The translations under genes and the position numbers were made by a program. The notes below the pieces were generated by a model. The model was not told the DNA's origin. It did not search any database and saw only the letters and a program-made list of their open reading frames with translations. Shown piece by piece: positions 24,718 to 31,917 of a DNA stretch of 64,000 nt; the stretch's first letter is position 1; each line of letters begins with the position of its first letter. The DNA is from DATEVL01 sp035471625 (GTDB taxonomy: Bacteria; Chloroflexota; Anaerolineae; Anaerolineales; E44-bin32). The DNA lies in contig DATIPT010000069.1 of the NCBI GenBank assembly GCA_035471625.1, forward strand, positions 18,470 to 82,469. The letters are read 5' to 3'.

Positions 24718-25446
24718 TCAGCCTTCGCTTGCTGATGCCATGGTCCCCGAGGCGGCGGCCGTCTTTGGAGGCCTCCGGGAGCTCACGAGATAGCCGACAA
24801 AGATGAGGATGATGGCGACGAGTTCGCTGATCCGGAACAGGCCAGGCCCGCCGAGGACGCCGATCGAGTGGGCCCCGGCCGCGACCAGGCCCCCGACTGC
24901 AATCAGGGCGACGCCGGCAACGTACGAGCCCGGCACCTCGCGATACCGCAGGAAGACCCAAACGGAATACAGGGCCGCCCCGATGAACGCCGCGCTCCCC
25001 AGGATATTGGAGATCACGATGAAGATCCGCACCGGGATGAAGGGGAAGACCGAGACCTCGACAAAGCCGAGCGAGTCGGTGACGCTCAGCACGGCGGGAT
25101 CGATCGGGTAGGTGAAGATCAACGCCGTCCCGATCACAGACAGCGCAAGGACGATCCAGATGTAGGCTCCCGCCAGCCGTCGGCCGGCCGTGAGGTACAG
25201 CGATCCGGCTCCCAGCCACGCGGCAACCATCAGGGCTCCGAAGGCGTAGTAGATGCGATACGTCGTAGGAGTCCAGACGCCTTGGCGCGCCGCGGCGACC
25301 TCCGCAGCCACCGCCACCGTCCATACGAGCAGCGCCCATGCCCAGAGCAGAGAGTGCATCCTTCGGCGTGCGTACCATCGGTAGGCGACGACGACGGTAA
25401 AGATGGTGCTGACGAGCAGGTCTAGAGTCGACAGGGTGACGGCCAT
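24718..25446 (-). CDS. seven-TM membrane protein, function unknown
   Basis: This 242-residue protein has about seven hydrophobic helices with short loops and ends in a Ser/Ala-rich tail. No motif was recognised; length and helix number resemble 7TM sensor or carrier-like proteins. It precedes the aminotransferase gene by five bases, so the two are one operon. A TTG at 25473 would lie inside the predicted -10 box at 25473-25478, so the ATG at 25446 is chosen. An inverted repeat covers the predicted transcript start. Confidence 0.6.
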   Translation of the reverse strand: MAVTLSTLDLLVSTIFTVVVAYRWYARRRMHSLLWAWALLVWTVAVAAEVAAARQGVWTPTTYRIYYAFGALMVAAWLGAGSLYLTAGRRLAGAYIWIVLALSVIGTALIFTYPIDPAVLSVTDSLGFVEVSVFPFIPVRIFIVISNILGSAAFIGAALYSVWVFLRYREVPGSYVAGVALIAVGGLVAAGAHSIGVLGGPGLFRISELVAIILIFVGYLVSSRRPPKTAAASGTMASASEG

Positions 25447-25448
25447 GA

Positions 25449-25501
25449 AGGCAACTCCCGAGAGTTGCCTCAAGGGTAATCCTCGCGAAGCGGCCGGTCA
25501 A
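25449..25501 (-). promoter_or_regulatory. promoter with dyad operator upstream of the seven-TM gene
   Basis: On the minus strand TTGACC (25496-25501) and TACCCT (25473-25478) are 17 bases apart. AGGCAACTC (25449-25457) and its exact reverse complement (25462-25470) are separated by four bases and overlap the predicted start near 25466. A dyad at this place suits a repressor site. The same repeat could also form an mRNA hairpin just before the ATG. Confidence 0.5.
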
Positions 25502-25599
25502 CCCTGGCGCCCGGCTTACAGGTGGATTGCATTCGCAACCCCGCGTCCGGAAATCCGGCATACTGGTGGCGAAGGGCGAAGGCAAGAAACCGGCCCCAG

Positions 25600-25632
25600 A
25601 AAGCGAGGCTCGCTGCCGCTGCCTCGCTTTTT
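25600..25632 (+). terminator. orphan terminator-like hairpin
   Basis: AAAGCGAGGC (25600-25609) pairs perfectly with GCCTCGCTTT (25621-25630), with an 11-base loop, and further T residues follow. On the plus strand no gene ends here. It could end a small RNA, act on transcripts from upstream, or work in the opposite direction. Confidence 0.5.
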
Positions 25633-25696
25633 GCGTGCCGCCGGGCCTCCAGGTGATTGCCTCCCTGAACGGCGGCCTCTATACTTGGGAGAATCC

Positions 25697-25756
25697 ATGG
25701 ATCCCTGCGATTCTGCCGCCAGAGCCGCCAATCCGGGGCAGCATCCGGCCCTCTGA
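25697..25756 (+). CDS. possible 19-codon upstream ORF before the GGDEF gene
   Basis: ATG at 25697 opens MDPCDSAARAANPGQHPAL and stops seven bases before the GGDEF start. It begins about five bases after the transcript start predicted from TATACT at 25680. The main gene has no clear ribosome binding site, so re-initiation after this ORF is possible. It may also be chance. Confidence 0.3.
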   Translation: MDPCDSAARAANPGQHPAL

Positions 25757-25763
25757 CCCATCG

Positions 25764-27167
25764 ATGGAGCCTGATTTTGTCCGACTGATCGAGCACTCGC
25801 CCGACGCAGTCTTTCGTTGGAGCTTCGACCGCGGCCTGACCTATGCCAATCCTGCCTTCGCGCGACTGACGGGATACCCTCCGGAAGCGGGGCTGGAGTC
25901 CAAGGACTTCTTGCGGCGCTTGGTCGCAGCCGATGCGTGGGGCCCCATGGCGGAGGCGATCGAGCGCCTGCGGCGGGGAGAGGGGCCAGAGACGCTCCTG
26001 ACTCGCGTGGCGCATCACGATGGCGGCGTGGTGTGGATGGACCTGGCCCTCGCGCCGGTCGAAGAAAGTGGCGGGAACGTCGTCGGGTTCGACGGGGTCG
26101 GGCGAGACATATCCCAGCAGCTCGAGGTGGCCGATCAGCTCCGGCGGCGCACGATGGAGCAGGCGACGCTCCTGCAGGTCCAGCGGGAGCTGCTGGCACA
26201 ATTGGATCTCAACCCGACGCTGAACAAGATTGTCGAGCGCGCCTTGCGCCTGTTGGACGCCACAACGTGCACGATCTTCCTTGTGGAGGCCGACGGCGAA
26301 AGCTTGCGGCCGCTGGCGTCGGCAGGGGAATTCGCCGACGAACTGATGAGTCAGCGACCGAAGATCGGCCAGGGTCTGACCGGTTGGGTCGTCGAACACG
26401 GACTGCCCCAACGCGTCGATCACAGCAGCCAGGACTTCCGACCGCGGCACGTGGAGGGCACCCCCGAGGAAGATGAAAGCCTTCTGTGCGCGCCGCTGGA
26501 GATTGGGGGACAGGTGGCGGGCGCGCTCTTGCTGAGCGGCCAGGCCGGGCAATTTAGTGAGAACGACCTGGACTTTCTGGTCGCCCTGGCGCAGGTCGCT
26601 TCCCTGGCGATCGCCAACTCGCAGACTTTCGATCAGGTGCAGCGTCAGGCTACGATTGACAACCTCACCGGAGCGTTCAACCGCCACTTCCTGGCTCAGA
26701 ACCTTCGGAACGAACTGGCGCGGGCGGCGCGGCTCGGATATTCCGTGGGGTTGCTGATGGTCGACGTCGACAACCTCAAACGGGTTAACGATCGCCACGG
26801 GCACCTCGTCGGTGACGAACTGCTCAAGGCCGTCGTCGACGGCCTGCGAGCGGTCAGCCGTGAGACCGACTGGGTGGCACGATACGGCGGCGATGAGTTC
26901 GCCGTGGTCTTGCCGGGATGCCCCCCTGACCAACTGCACGCCGTCGGGGAAAAGCTGCGCCGCAGCGTCGCCGGCCGGCGCCTGCGCTTGGCCGACGGAG
27001 AGAGCCTGGGCATCACCGTCAGCCTGGGGGGATCGGTCTTTCCCGAGGTCGCCGGCGATTTCGATACCCTGATGGCTCAGGCAGACGCCAATGAGCGGCG
27101 GGCAAAGCAGGCGGATGGCGACCGGGTTATCGTCGAGCCGCGTCCCAGGCCTCCCGGGGCCCGCTAG
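25764..27167 (+). CDS. PAS-GAF-GGDEF diguanylate cyclase
   Basis: This 467-residue protein has a PAS domain at about residues 1-115 (FVRLIEHSPDAVFRWSFDRG), a GAF domain at about 130-290 and a GGDEF domain at about 300-460. The active-site loop is RYGGDEFAVVLPG, with an inhibitory-site RETD exactly five residues before GGDEF. It should make cyclic di-GMP from two GTP under the control of signals sensed by PAS and GAF, with product feedback. No transmembrane segment is seen in this form. The ATG at 25764 begins just before the PAS domain. The frame is open to 25527, but TATACT at 25680 excludes most of that extension. Confidence 0.88.
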   Translation: MEPDFVRLIEHSPDAVFRWSFDRGLTYANPAFARLTGYPPEAGLESKDFLRRLVAADAWGPMAEAIERLRRGEGPETLLTRVAHHDGGVVWMDLALAPVEESGGNVVGFDGVGRDISQQLEVADQLRRRTMEQATLLQVQRELLAQLDLNPTLNKIVERALRLLDATTCTIFLVEADGESLRPLASAGEFADELMSQRPKIGQGLTGWVVEHGLPQRVDHSSQDFRPRHVEGTPEEDESLLCAPLEIGGQVAGALLLSGQAGQFSENDLDFLVALAQVASLAIANSQTFDQVQRQATIDNLTGAFNRHFLAQNLRNELARAARLGYSVGLLMVDVDNLKRVNDRHGHLVGDELLKAVVDGLRAVSRETDWVARYGGDEFAVVLPGCPPDQLHAVGEKLRRSVAGRRLRLADGESLGITVSLGGSVFPEVAGDFDTLMAQADANERRAKQADGDRVIVEPRPRPPGAR

Positions 27168-27181
27168 CTCCCTGGATCCGA

Positions 27182-27682
27182 ATGGCGGGGATCAAAGCAG
27201 GATCCAAATACTCCCGGTTGTACGAGGAACTGCGCCTCGAGCCAGGGCCGCGCCTGAAGCTGACGATCTCCGATATCGAGGCGATCCTCGGCGAGCCGCT
27301 GCCGGCATCGGCCCGCACCGACCGCGGGTTCTGGGGCAACCGCCGCAGTGGACTGCAATCTTCGGCCTGGCTCGAAGCGGGGTTCCATGTGGAGGAAGTC
27401 GACCTGGCGGCGGGCATCATCGGGTTCGTGCGCCGATCGAGCGCCTTCACGCTGCGAGTAGAGGACGGGGAGGTCCGCTGGGACGGTGCCTTGGTCCTGG
27501 CGTTGCGGTCGTACCTCGGGATGAATCAGTCTGAGTTGGCGGACGCGCTGGGCGTGCGCCAGCAGACGGTCAGTGAATGGGAATCCGGACAGTACGAGCC
27601 AAGCCGGAGTCGCTCGAAACACCTGTCGCTGATTGCCGAGCGAGCCGGCTTCAGTCCAACCTCCGCAGAGAGCAGGGGTTGA
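27182..27682 (+). CDS. DUF7662-like domain fused to an XRE-family HTH domain
   Basis: This 166-residue protein has an N-terminal domain (about residues 8-85). Its pattern of KYSRLYEEL, LTISDIEAILGEPLPASAR and FWGNRRSGLQSSAWLEAGF matches the DUF7662 family as I remember it. The C-terminal HTH at about 100-155 (LRSYLGMNQSELADALGVRQ) is a Cro/CI-type DNA-binding domain. A regulator is therefore likely, with the first domain as sensor or oligomeriser. It starts 14 bases after the GGDEF gene. Its stop codon overlaps the -35 of the strong promoter at 27679. Confidence 0.75.
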   Translation: MAGIKAGSKYSRLYEELRLEPGPRLKLTISDIEAILGEPLPASARTDRGFWGNRRSGLQSSAWLEAGFHVEEVDLAAGIIGFVRRSSAFTLRVEDGEVRWDGALVLALRSYLGMNQSELADALGVRQQTVSEWESGQYEPSRSRSKHLSLIAERAGFSPTSAESRG

Positions 27683-27707
27683 CAAGACATCCGTTACCGT
27701 GTATAGT
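27679..27707 (+). promoter_or_regulatory. near-consensus sigma-70 promoter facing no protein gene
   Basis: TTGACA (27679-27684) and TATAGT (27702-27707) are exactly 17 bases apart, the best promoter match seen in the window. The predicted start is at about 27714, one base before a hairpin. The next genes are all on the minus strand. Confidence 0.75.
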
Positions 27708-27713
27708 GGCAAT

Positions 27714-27840
27714 CACCAGGGAGGATCCCTGGTTCCGGGTGGCTGGTGGTCTGGCGACCCCAGCGAGGACGCCCGGGCGCCGGCCCTGCAGGGGGTGGGG
27801 TCAGAGCCCGGGCGTTCTTCACCCGGAGGAGAGTTGGCGG
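27714..27840 (+). ncRNA. candidate structured non-coding RNA
   Basis: From the predicted start the sequence can fold without junction gaps. P0 is ACCAGGGA/TCCCTGGT (27715-27722 with 27726-27733). P1 is TCCGGGTG/CACCCGGA (27734-27741 with 27820-27827). P2 is GCTGG-GGTC/GACC-CCAGC (27742-27764, one bulged T, TGGC loop). P3 is GAGGACGCCCGGGC with GCCCGGGCGTTCTT, including G-T pairs (27765-27819). P1-P2-P3 form a three-way junction. No motif of RNase P, SRP, tmRNA or a known riboswitch was recognised. The 3' end is unknown. P3 overlaps the stop codon of the convergent gene and may serve as its terminator. Confidence 0.45.
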
Positions 27841-28919
27841 TCGGTCGCTGGCGGGGAAGGCGGCACCACCAATTGCGCAAGCCGGCCAAGGGCTGCCTGC
27901 TGACTGGGTCGGGCCATGCGGAAGAACGGGACGGATAGGAGGCGAGGGGTCATCAGAACGCGGTAGCGGTCGTGAAGGCGCGTTCCCTCGGGGATGGATT
28001 CGATCTCGACCGTGTTCAGTGCCATGCGACGCCCGTCCGAAGGGCGGGAAATCTCTTCGGTGTAGTACTCAAAGGGGTGCCAGTCGACGATGGTGTGGAC
28101 GCTCTTGATCTGCTCGCCGTGCGTGCAGTGGGTTGTCGTCCCGACGCCGCTTCGACCGTCGGGGCCCGGGGGACGCTCATTGGTGAGGCCGAACCACTGG
28201 GAGCGAAGTCGCGGGTCGTTGAGCCAGTCCCATACGACTTCTGGCGGGGCTGGGAGATCGACGGTGTTTACGATGTCGGCCTCGGCCGTGCCGACATGGA
28301 CGCGTCGGGCGCTCTGCAACACCGCCCAACGCTGGCGAAGGTCGAAGCTGAAGGTCTGGATCGGCTCGAAGTTCTCGTAGCGCTCGATCTCGGGGTGCAT
28401 GCCGCTCGTCGGAATAGCCAGGTGCCGGGCAGCCGACTCGGTGATCATGGCGTAGGCCTTCCAGCCGGTCTGTTCCTGCACCTGGTTCTTCAAGAGGCGA
28501 TGGGCCAGGTTGACGGACGATCCCATCGGCTTCTTCCCGGATCCGAGCGCCTGGACGATGTACTCGCCTGTATGGATGACGAACTTCAGGTCCAGGACGG
28601 GCACGGCGCTGCAGGCGGAGCAAGAACAGGTGGTGTGGAGACGGATCGACTCGACGCGGCCGAGGAAGAGACAGTAGGTCTGTTCAACGAGCTCGAGTAG
28701 GGTTTCGCCGCGCGGGAATCGATCTTGGGGGGCGAAGGCGAAGACTGCATCGCCTTCGACTTCGGCCAGATGGAGGGTCGGTGTCAGACGGCCGACGACA
28801 AGCTGGAGGATTTCGGAGAGGATGTCGTGGGCGTGCTCGAGTTCCGTTTCGGAGAGGAACCGGGTGAACCCGCTGATGTCGGCGAGGACCAGAACGCCTT
28901 GCTCGGTCTGTGGGCGCAT
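27819..28919 (-). CDS. DUF2652 (cyclase-like) protein fused to an SRPBCC domain
   Basis: In this 366-residue protein the N-terminal half (about 1-190) starts VLVLADISGFTRFLSETELEHA, like class III adenylate cyclase folds and the DUF2652 family. It contains a Cys cluster (TTCSCSACS). The C-terminal half (about 205-350) is an SRPBCC/polyketide-cyclase-like lipid-binding domain (DLPAPPEVVWDWLNDPRLRSQW). Metal-binding Asp of true cyclases is only partly conserved, so cyclase activity is doubtful. It lies 87 bases after the aconitase gene on the same strand. Both domains occur together in other bacteria as far as I recall; the function is unknown. Confidence 0.7.
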   Translation of the reverse strand: MRPQTEQGVLVLADISGFTRFLSETELEHAHDILSEILQLVVGRLTPTLHLAEVEGDAVFAFAPQDRFPRGETLLELVEQTYCLFLGRVESIRLHTTCSCSACSAVPVLDLKFVIHTGEYIVQALGSGKKPMGSSVNLAHRLLKNQVQEQTGWKAYAMITESAARHLAIPTSGMHPEIERYENFEPIQTFSFDLRQRWAVLQSARRVHVGTAEADIVNTVDLPAPPEVVWDWLNDPRLRSQWFGLTNERPPGPDGRSGVGTTTHCTHGEQIKSVHTIVDWHPFEYYTEEISRPSDGRRMALNTVEIESIPEGTRLHDRYRVLMTPRLLSVPFFRMARPSQQAALGRLAQLVVPPSPPATDRQLSSG

Positions 28920-29006
28920 GAACGACGCCTCCTCCGGCCTGCACAGCAGAGCGGGTTGAGGGTGGAAGGCCTGTTGTTCGTTTCGTGGCTGGCCGAGGCG
29001 CCCGTC

Positions 29007-31718
29007 TCACCCCGGGCGGCGGCCAAGGAATCCGCGCAGCACTGCGTGGAGTATACCCCCGTTGCGGAAGACTTCGACCTCGGAGGGCGTATCAAGGCGA
29101 ATCCGAGTGTGGAAGGCGAAGGACGATCCATCGGGTCGGTGTGCCTGGACCTCGGTCGCGCCGCCCGGCCGCAGCGCGGCGTCGAGGCCGAGCAGGTTGA
29201 AGACCTCGTTGCCCGTGATCCCAAGACTGGAGGCGGTCTGTCCGTCGGGGAACTGAAGCGGAAGGACGCCCATTCCGATCAGGTTGGAGCGGTGGATCCG
29301 CTCGTAGCTTGCGGCGATGACCGCCCGGACGCCCAGCAGCCGGGTTCCCTTGGCGGCCCAGTCGCGCGACGAACCGGTCCCGTACTCGCGGCCGGCAATC
29401 ACAATGAGCGGCACACCCGCCTGCCGGTACCGCTCGGCGGCGTCGAAGATGGTGACGGTTTCGCCCGTAGGGTGGTGAACCGTGATCCCGCCCTCCGTTC
29501 CGGGGACGAGCAGGTTCTTCAAACGAATGTTGGCAAACGTGCCGCGGGTCATGATCCGATCGTTGCCGCGCCTGGATCCGTAGGAGTTGAACTCTCGGGG
29601 CCCGACGCCGCGCTCGATCAGGTAGCGGCCCGCCGGAGAGTCGGCCGGGATGACCCCGGCGGGAGAGATGTGATCGGTCGTGACCGAGTCGCCGAGCAGG
29701 GCGAGGACGCGTGCCCCGGTCAGGTCCGGGATGGTCCCCGGTTCATCGGGGATGCCATCGAAAAAGGGAGGTTCCTGGATATAGGTAGAGTCCGGATCCC
29801 AGGGGTAGAGCTGCGAATCGGAGGGCGGGATGGCGTTCCAGGAGTCGTTCCCGGTGAAGACCTCGGCGTAGCGCTCGCGGAACAGAGCCGGAGAGATTTC
29901 CTGCTGAATCACGGCTTGGACCTCGGCCGGGGACGGCCAGAGATCGCGCAGGTAGATGGGAGTACCGTCGGGGGCCGTCCCCAACGATTCGGTGGTCAGA
30001 TCGATCCCCATTCGGCCCGCCAAGGCAAAGGCAACGACGAGCGGAGGCGAGGCCAGGAAGTTGGCCCGCACATGCGGATGAACCCGTCCTTCGAAGTTGC
30101 GATTCCCGGAGAGGATCGCAGCGACCACCAGGTCACCCTCACTGATGGCTTTGACGACTTCGCCGGCCAGCGGACCGCTGTTCCCGATGCAAGTGGTGCA
30201 GCCATAGCCAACGACGTTGAAGCCGAGTTGGGCCAACGGTTCGAGCAGGCCCGCTCGCTGCAAGTATTCGGTGACAACGCGCGAGCCGGGTGCCAGGCTC
30301 GTCTTGACGTGGGGTGCTACCTTCAGGCCCCGCGCTACGGCATTCCGGGCAAGCAGCCCCGCCGCAACCATCACCGATGGATTCGAGGTGTTGGTGCACG
30401 AGGTGATGGCTGCCAGGACGACCGAGCCATGGCCGATCACGGCCGAGCCCCCGTTCGTCCCGATCTGAACTTGCGTGGCGAGGCGCTCCTGGGCGAGCCC
30501 GTATCCGCCCGTGCGTACGTCCTCGGTCAGGGACTGGCGCAGGCCGGGCCCGACCTGGGCCAGGGGAACTCGATCCTGGGGTCGTTTCGGCCCAGCCAGG
30601 CTCGGCTCGATCGTGGTCAGGTCGACGTCGAGGATCTCGCTGAACTGAGGGTCCGGCGTCGCGACGGTCCGGAAGAGGACCTGCTCCTTGCAGTAGCGTT
30701 CCACGAGGTCGATCCGATCTTCCTCGCGTCCTGTCAGCCGGAGATAGCGAAGGGTCTCATCGTCTACCGGGAAGAAGCCGACAGTGGCGCCGTACTCCGG
30801 GGCCATGTTGGCGATCGTCGCCCGATCGGGGAGGGACAGGCGTTGGAGTCCGGGGCCGAAGAACTCGACGAACTTGTCGACGACGCCGTGGCGTCTCAGC
30901 TTCTGGGTGATCGTCAGGGTGAGGTCGGTCGCCGTTGCGCCGGCCGGGAGTTCTCCGTGCAGGCGTACACCCACGACTTCGGGAAGGACGATAACCAGCG
31001 GCTGGCCAAGCATCGTCGCCTCGGCCTCGATGCCGCCCACACCCCAGCCCAAGACGCCCAGGCCATTCACCATCGTTGTATGCGAATCCGTGCCCACCAG
31101 GCTGTCCGGAAGGGCAAGGGTCCCGTCCTGTGTGGTCTGGGTCTCCACGACCCTGGCCAGGTATTCGAGATTCACCTGGTGGACGATCCCGGTGGCCGGA
31201 GGGACGACCCGGAAGTTGCGGAAGGCCGCCTGTCCCCAGCGAAGGAACCGGTAGCGCTCGGCGTTGCGCTGGAATTCAAGGTCAGCGTTTCGTCGAAAGG
31301 CTTCCGAGGACGCGAAGAAGTCGACTTGGACGGAGTGATCGATGACAAGGTCCACAGGGAGCCGGGGGTTGATCCGGCCCGGGTCCCCGCCCAGGCGGGC
31401 AAGCGCCGAGCGCATGGCGGCCAGATCGACGACGGCCGGAACCCCGGTGAAGTCCTGCATCAGGACGCGGGCCGGAAGAAAGGGGATTTCGGGGCGTGAG
31501 TCCTGCTTCGGCTTCCAGTCCGCCACGGCCCGGACGGCGTCCATCCCAGAGAGTTGGCCGTCGGCCTGGCGCAGGACCGACTCGAGCAGGACGCGGATGG
31601 AGAACGGCAAGGTCTCCAGCCGGGTCAGGCCGGCCTCCTCGAGGGAGAGCAGGCGGAAGAAGTCGACTTCGCCGGCTTGGGTTGGAAGCCGACGGCGTGC
31701 CTGGAGGGCTGTGGTCAA
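29007..31718 (-). CDS. acnA: aconitate hydratase A
   Basis: This 903-residue enzyme interconverts citrate and isocitrate in the TCA cycle through a 4Fe-4S cluster. Cluster ligands are visible in SCTNTSNPS and GCTTCIGNSGPL. SLVGTDSHTTMVNGLGVLGW is the classic aconitase signature, and the C-terminal swivel domain has SYGSRRGND and GREYGTGSSRDWAAKG. The length matches AcnA/IRP1. The start is a TTG at 31718 with GGAG upstream; no better ATG fits the N-terminus. A palindrome lies over the predicted transcript start (31781-31794). Confidence 0.95.
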   Translation of the reverse strand: MTTALQARRRLPTQAGEVDFFRLLSLEEAGLTRLETLPFSIRVLLESVLRQADGQLSGMDAVRAVADWKPKQDSRPEIPFLPARVLMQDFTGVPAVVDLAAMRSALARLGGDPGRINPRLPVDLVIDHSVQVDFFASSEAFRRNADLEFQRNAERYRFLRWGQAAFRNFRVVPPATGIVHQVNLEYLARVVETQTTQDGTLALPDSLVGTDSHTTMVNGLGVLGWGVGGIEAEATMLGQPLVIVLPEVVGVRLHGELPAGATATDLTLTITQKLRRHGVVDKFVEFFGPGLQRLSLPDRATIANMAPEYGATVGFFPVDDETLRYLRLTGREEDRIDLVERYCKEQVLFRTVATPDPQFSEILDVDLTTIEPSLAGPKRPQDRVPLAQVGPGLRQSLTEDVRTGGYGLAQERLATQVQIGTNGGSAVIGHGSVVLAAITSCTNTSNPSVMVAAGLLARNAVARGLKVAPHVKTSLAPGSRVVTEYLQRAGLLEPLAQLGFNVVGYGCTTCIGNSGPLAGEVVKAISEGDLVVAAILSGNRNFEGRVHPHVRANFLASPPLVVAFALAGRMGIDLTTESLGTAPDGTPIYLRDLWPSPAEVQAVIQQEISPALFRERYAEVFTGNDSWNAIPPSDSQLYPWDPDSTYIQEPPFFDGIPDEPGTIPDLTGARVLALLGDSVTTDHISPAGVIPADSPAGRYLIERGVGPREFNSYGSRRGNDRIMTRGTFANIRLKNLLVPGTEGGITVHHPTGETVTIFDAAERYRQAGVPLIVIAGREYGTGSSRDWAAKGTRLLGVRAVIAASYERIHRSNLIGMGVLPLQFPDGQTASSLGITGNEVFNLLGLDAALRPGGATEVQAHRPDGSSFAFHTRIRLDTPSEVEVFRNGGILHAVLRGFLGRRPG

Positions 31719-31780
31719 ATCCTGCGTCTCCGGTTCAGGGTGGGGCGGCGGGGCCGCCGGGACCAGCGTCCGGCCTCGGG

Positions 31781-31794
31781 AGGGAGGCCTCCCT
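31781..31794. promoter_or_regulatory. perfect 14-base palindrome at the predicted acnA transcript start
   Basis: AGGGAGGCCTCCCT is its own reverse complement and lies at about the start point predicted from TATACT (minus strand, 31796-31801). Placement fits an operator. No known consensus was recognised. Confidence 0.4.
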
Positions 31795-31795
31795 G

Positions 31796-31803
31796 AGTAT
31801 AAT
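31796..31803. promoter_or_regulatory. overlapping -10 boxes on both strands
   Basis: The minus strand reads TATACT (31796-31801) towards acnA. The plus strand reads TATAAT (31798-31803), about 115 bases before the histidine kinase. The kinase also has a nearer -10 at 31906. Confidence 0.4.
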
Positions 31804-31905
31804 CGATGCGCTAGGCGGGCGGGGCCTCCTCGGGCCGCGTACTGCCGTCCCGGGGCCGTCCGTCAGGGCGGCTCGTTTGCTTTCGGACACGGGCTTTGCG
31901 TCGGA

Positions 31906-31911
31906 TAGGAT
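31906..31911 (+). promoter_or_regulatory. -10 box giving a predicted leaderless kinase mRNA
   Basis: TAGGAT ends six bases before the GTG at 31918, with no ribosome binding site between. Confidence 0.45.
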
Positions 31912-31917
31912 TGAGGC

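Larger units (their letters stand above)
25447..25763. other. 317-base intergenic stretch between divergent genes
   Basis: It holds, from left to right, the operator-like dyad and minus-strand promoter (25449-25501). Next is a terminator-like hairpin (25600-25630) with no open gene in front of it, then TATACT (25680-25685). Last is a possible 19-codon upstream ORF (25697-25756) just before the GGDEF gene. Confidence 0.5.

Noticed and set aside
27714..27840. RNase P RNA, SRP RNA, tmRNA, 6S RNA or a hammerhead as identity of the structured RNA
   Set aside because: The hallmark sequences of these RNAs were looked for and not seen.
28725..31499. A 924-codon open frame antisense to aconitase
   Set aside because: It is the complement of strongly biased GC-rich codons. 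It has no recognisable domain, while the opposite strand encodes a clear AcnA.
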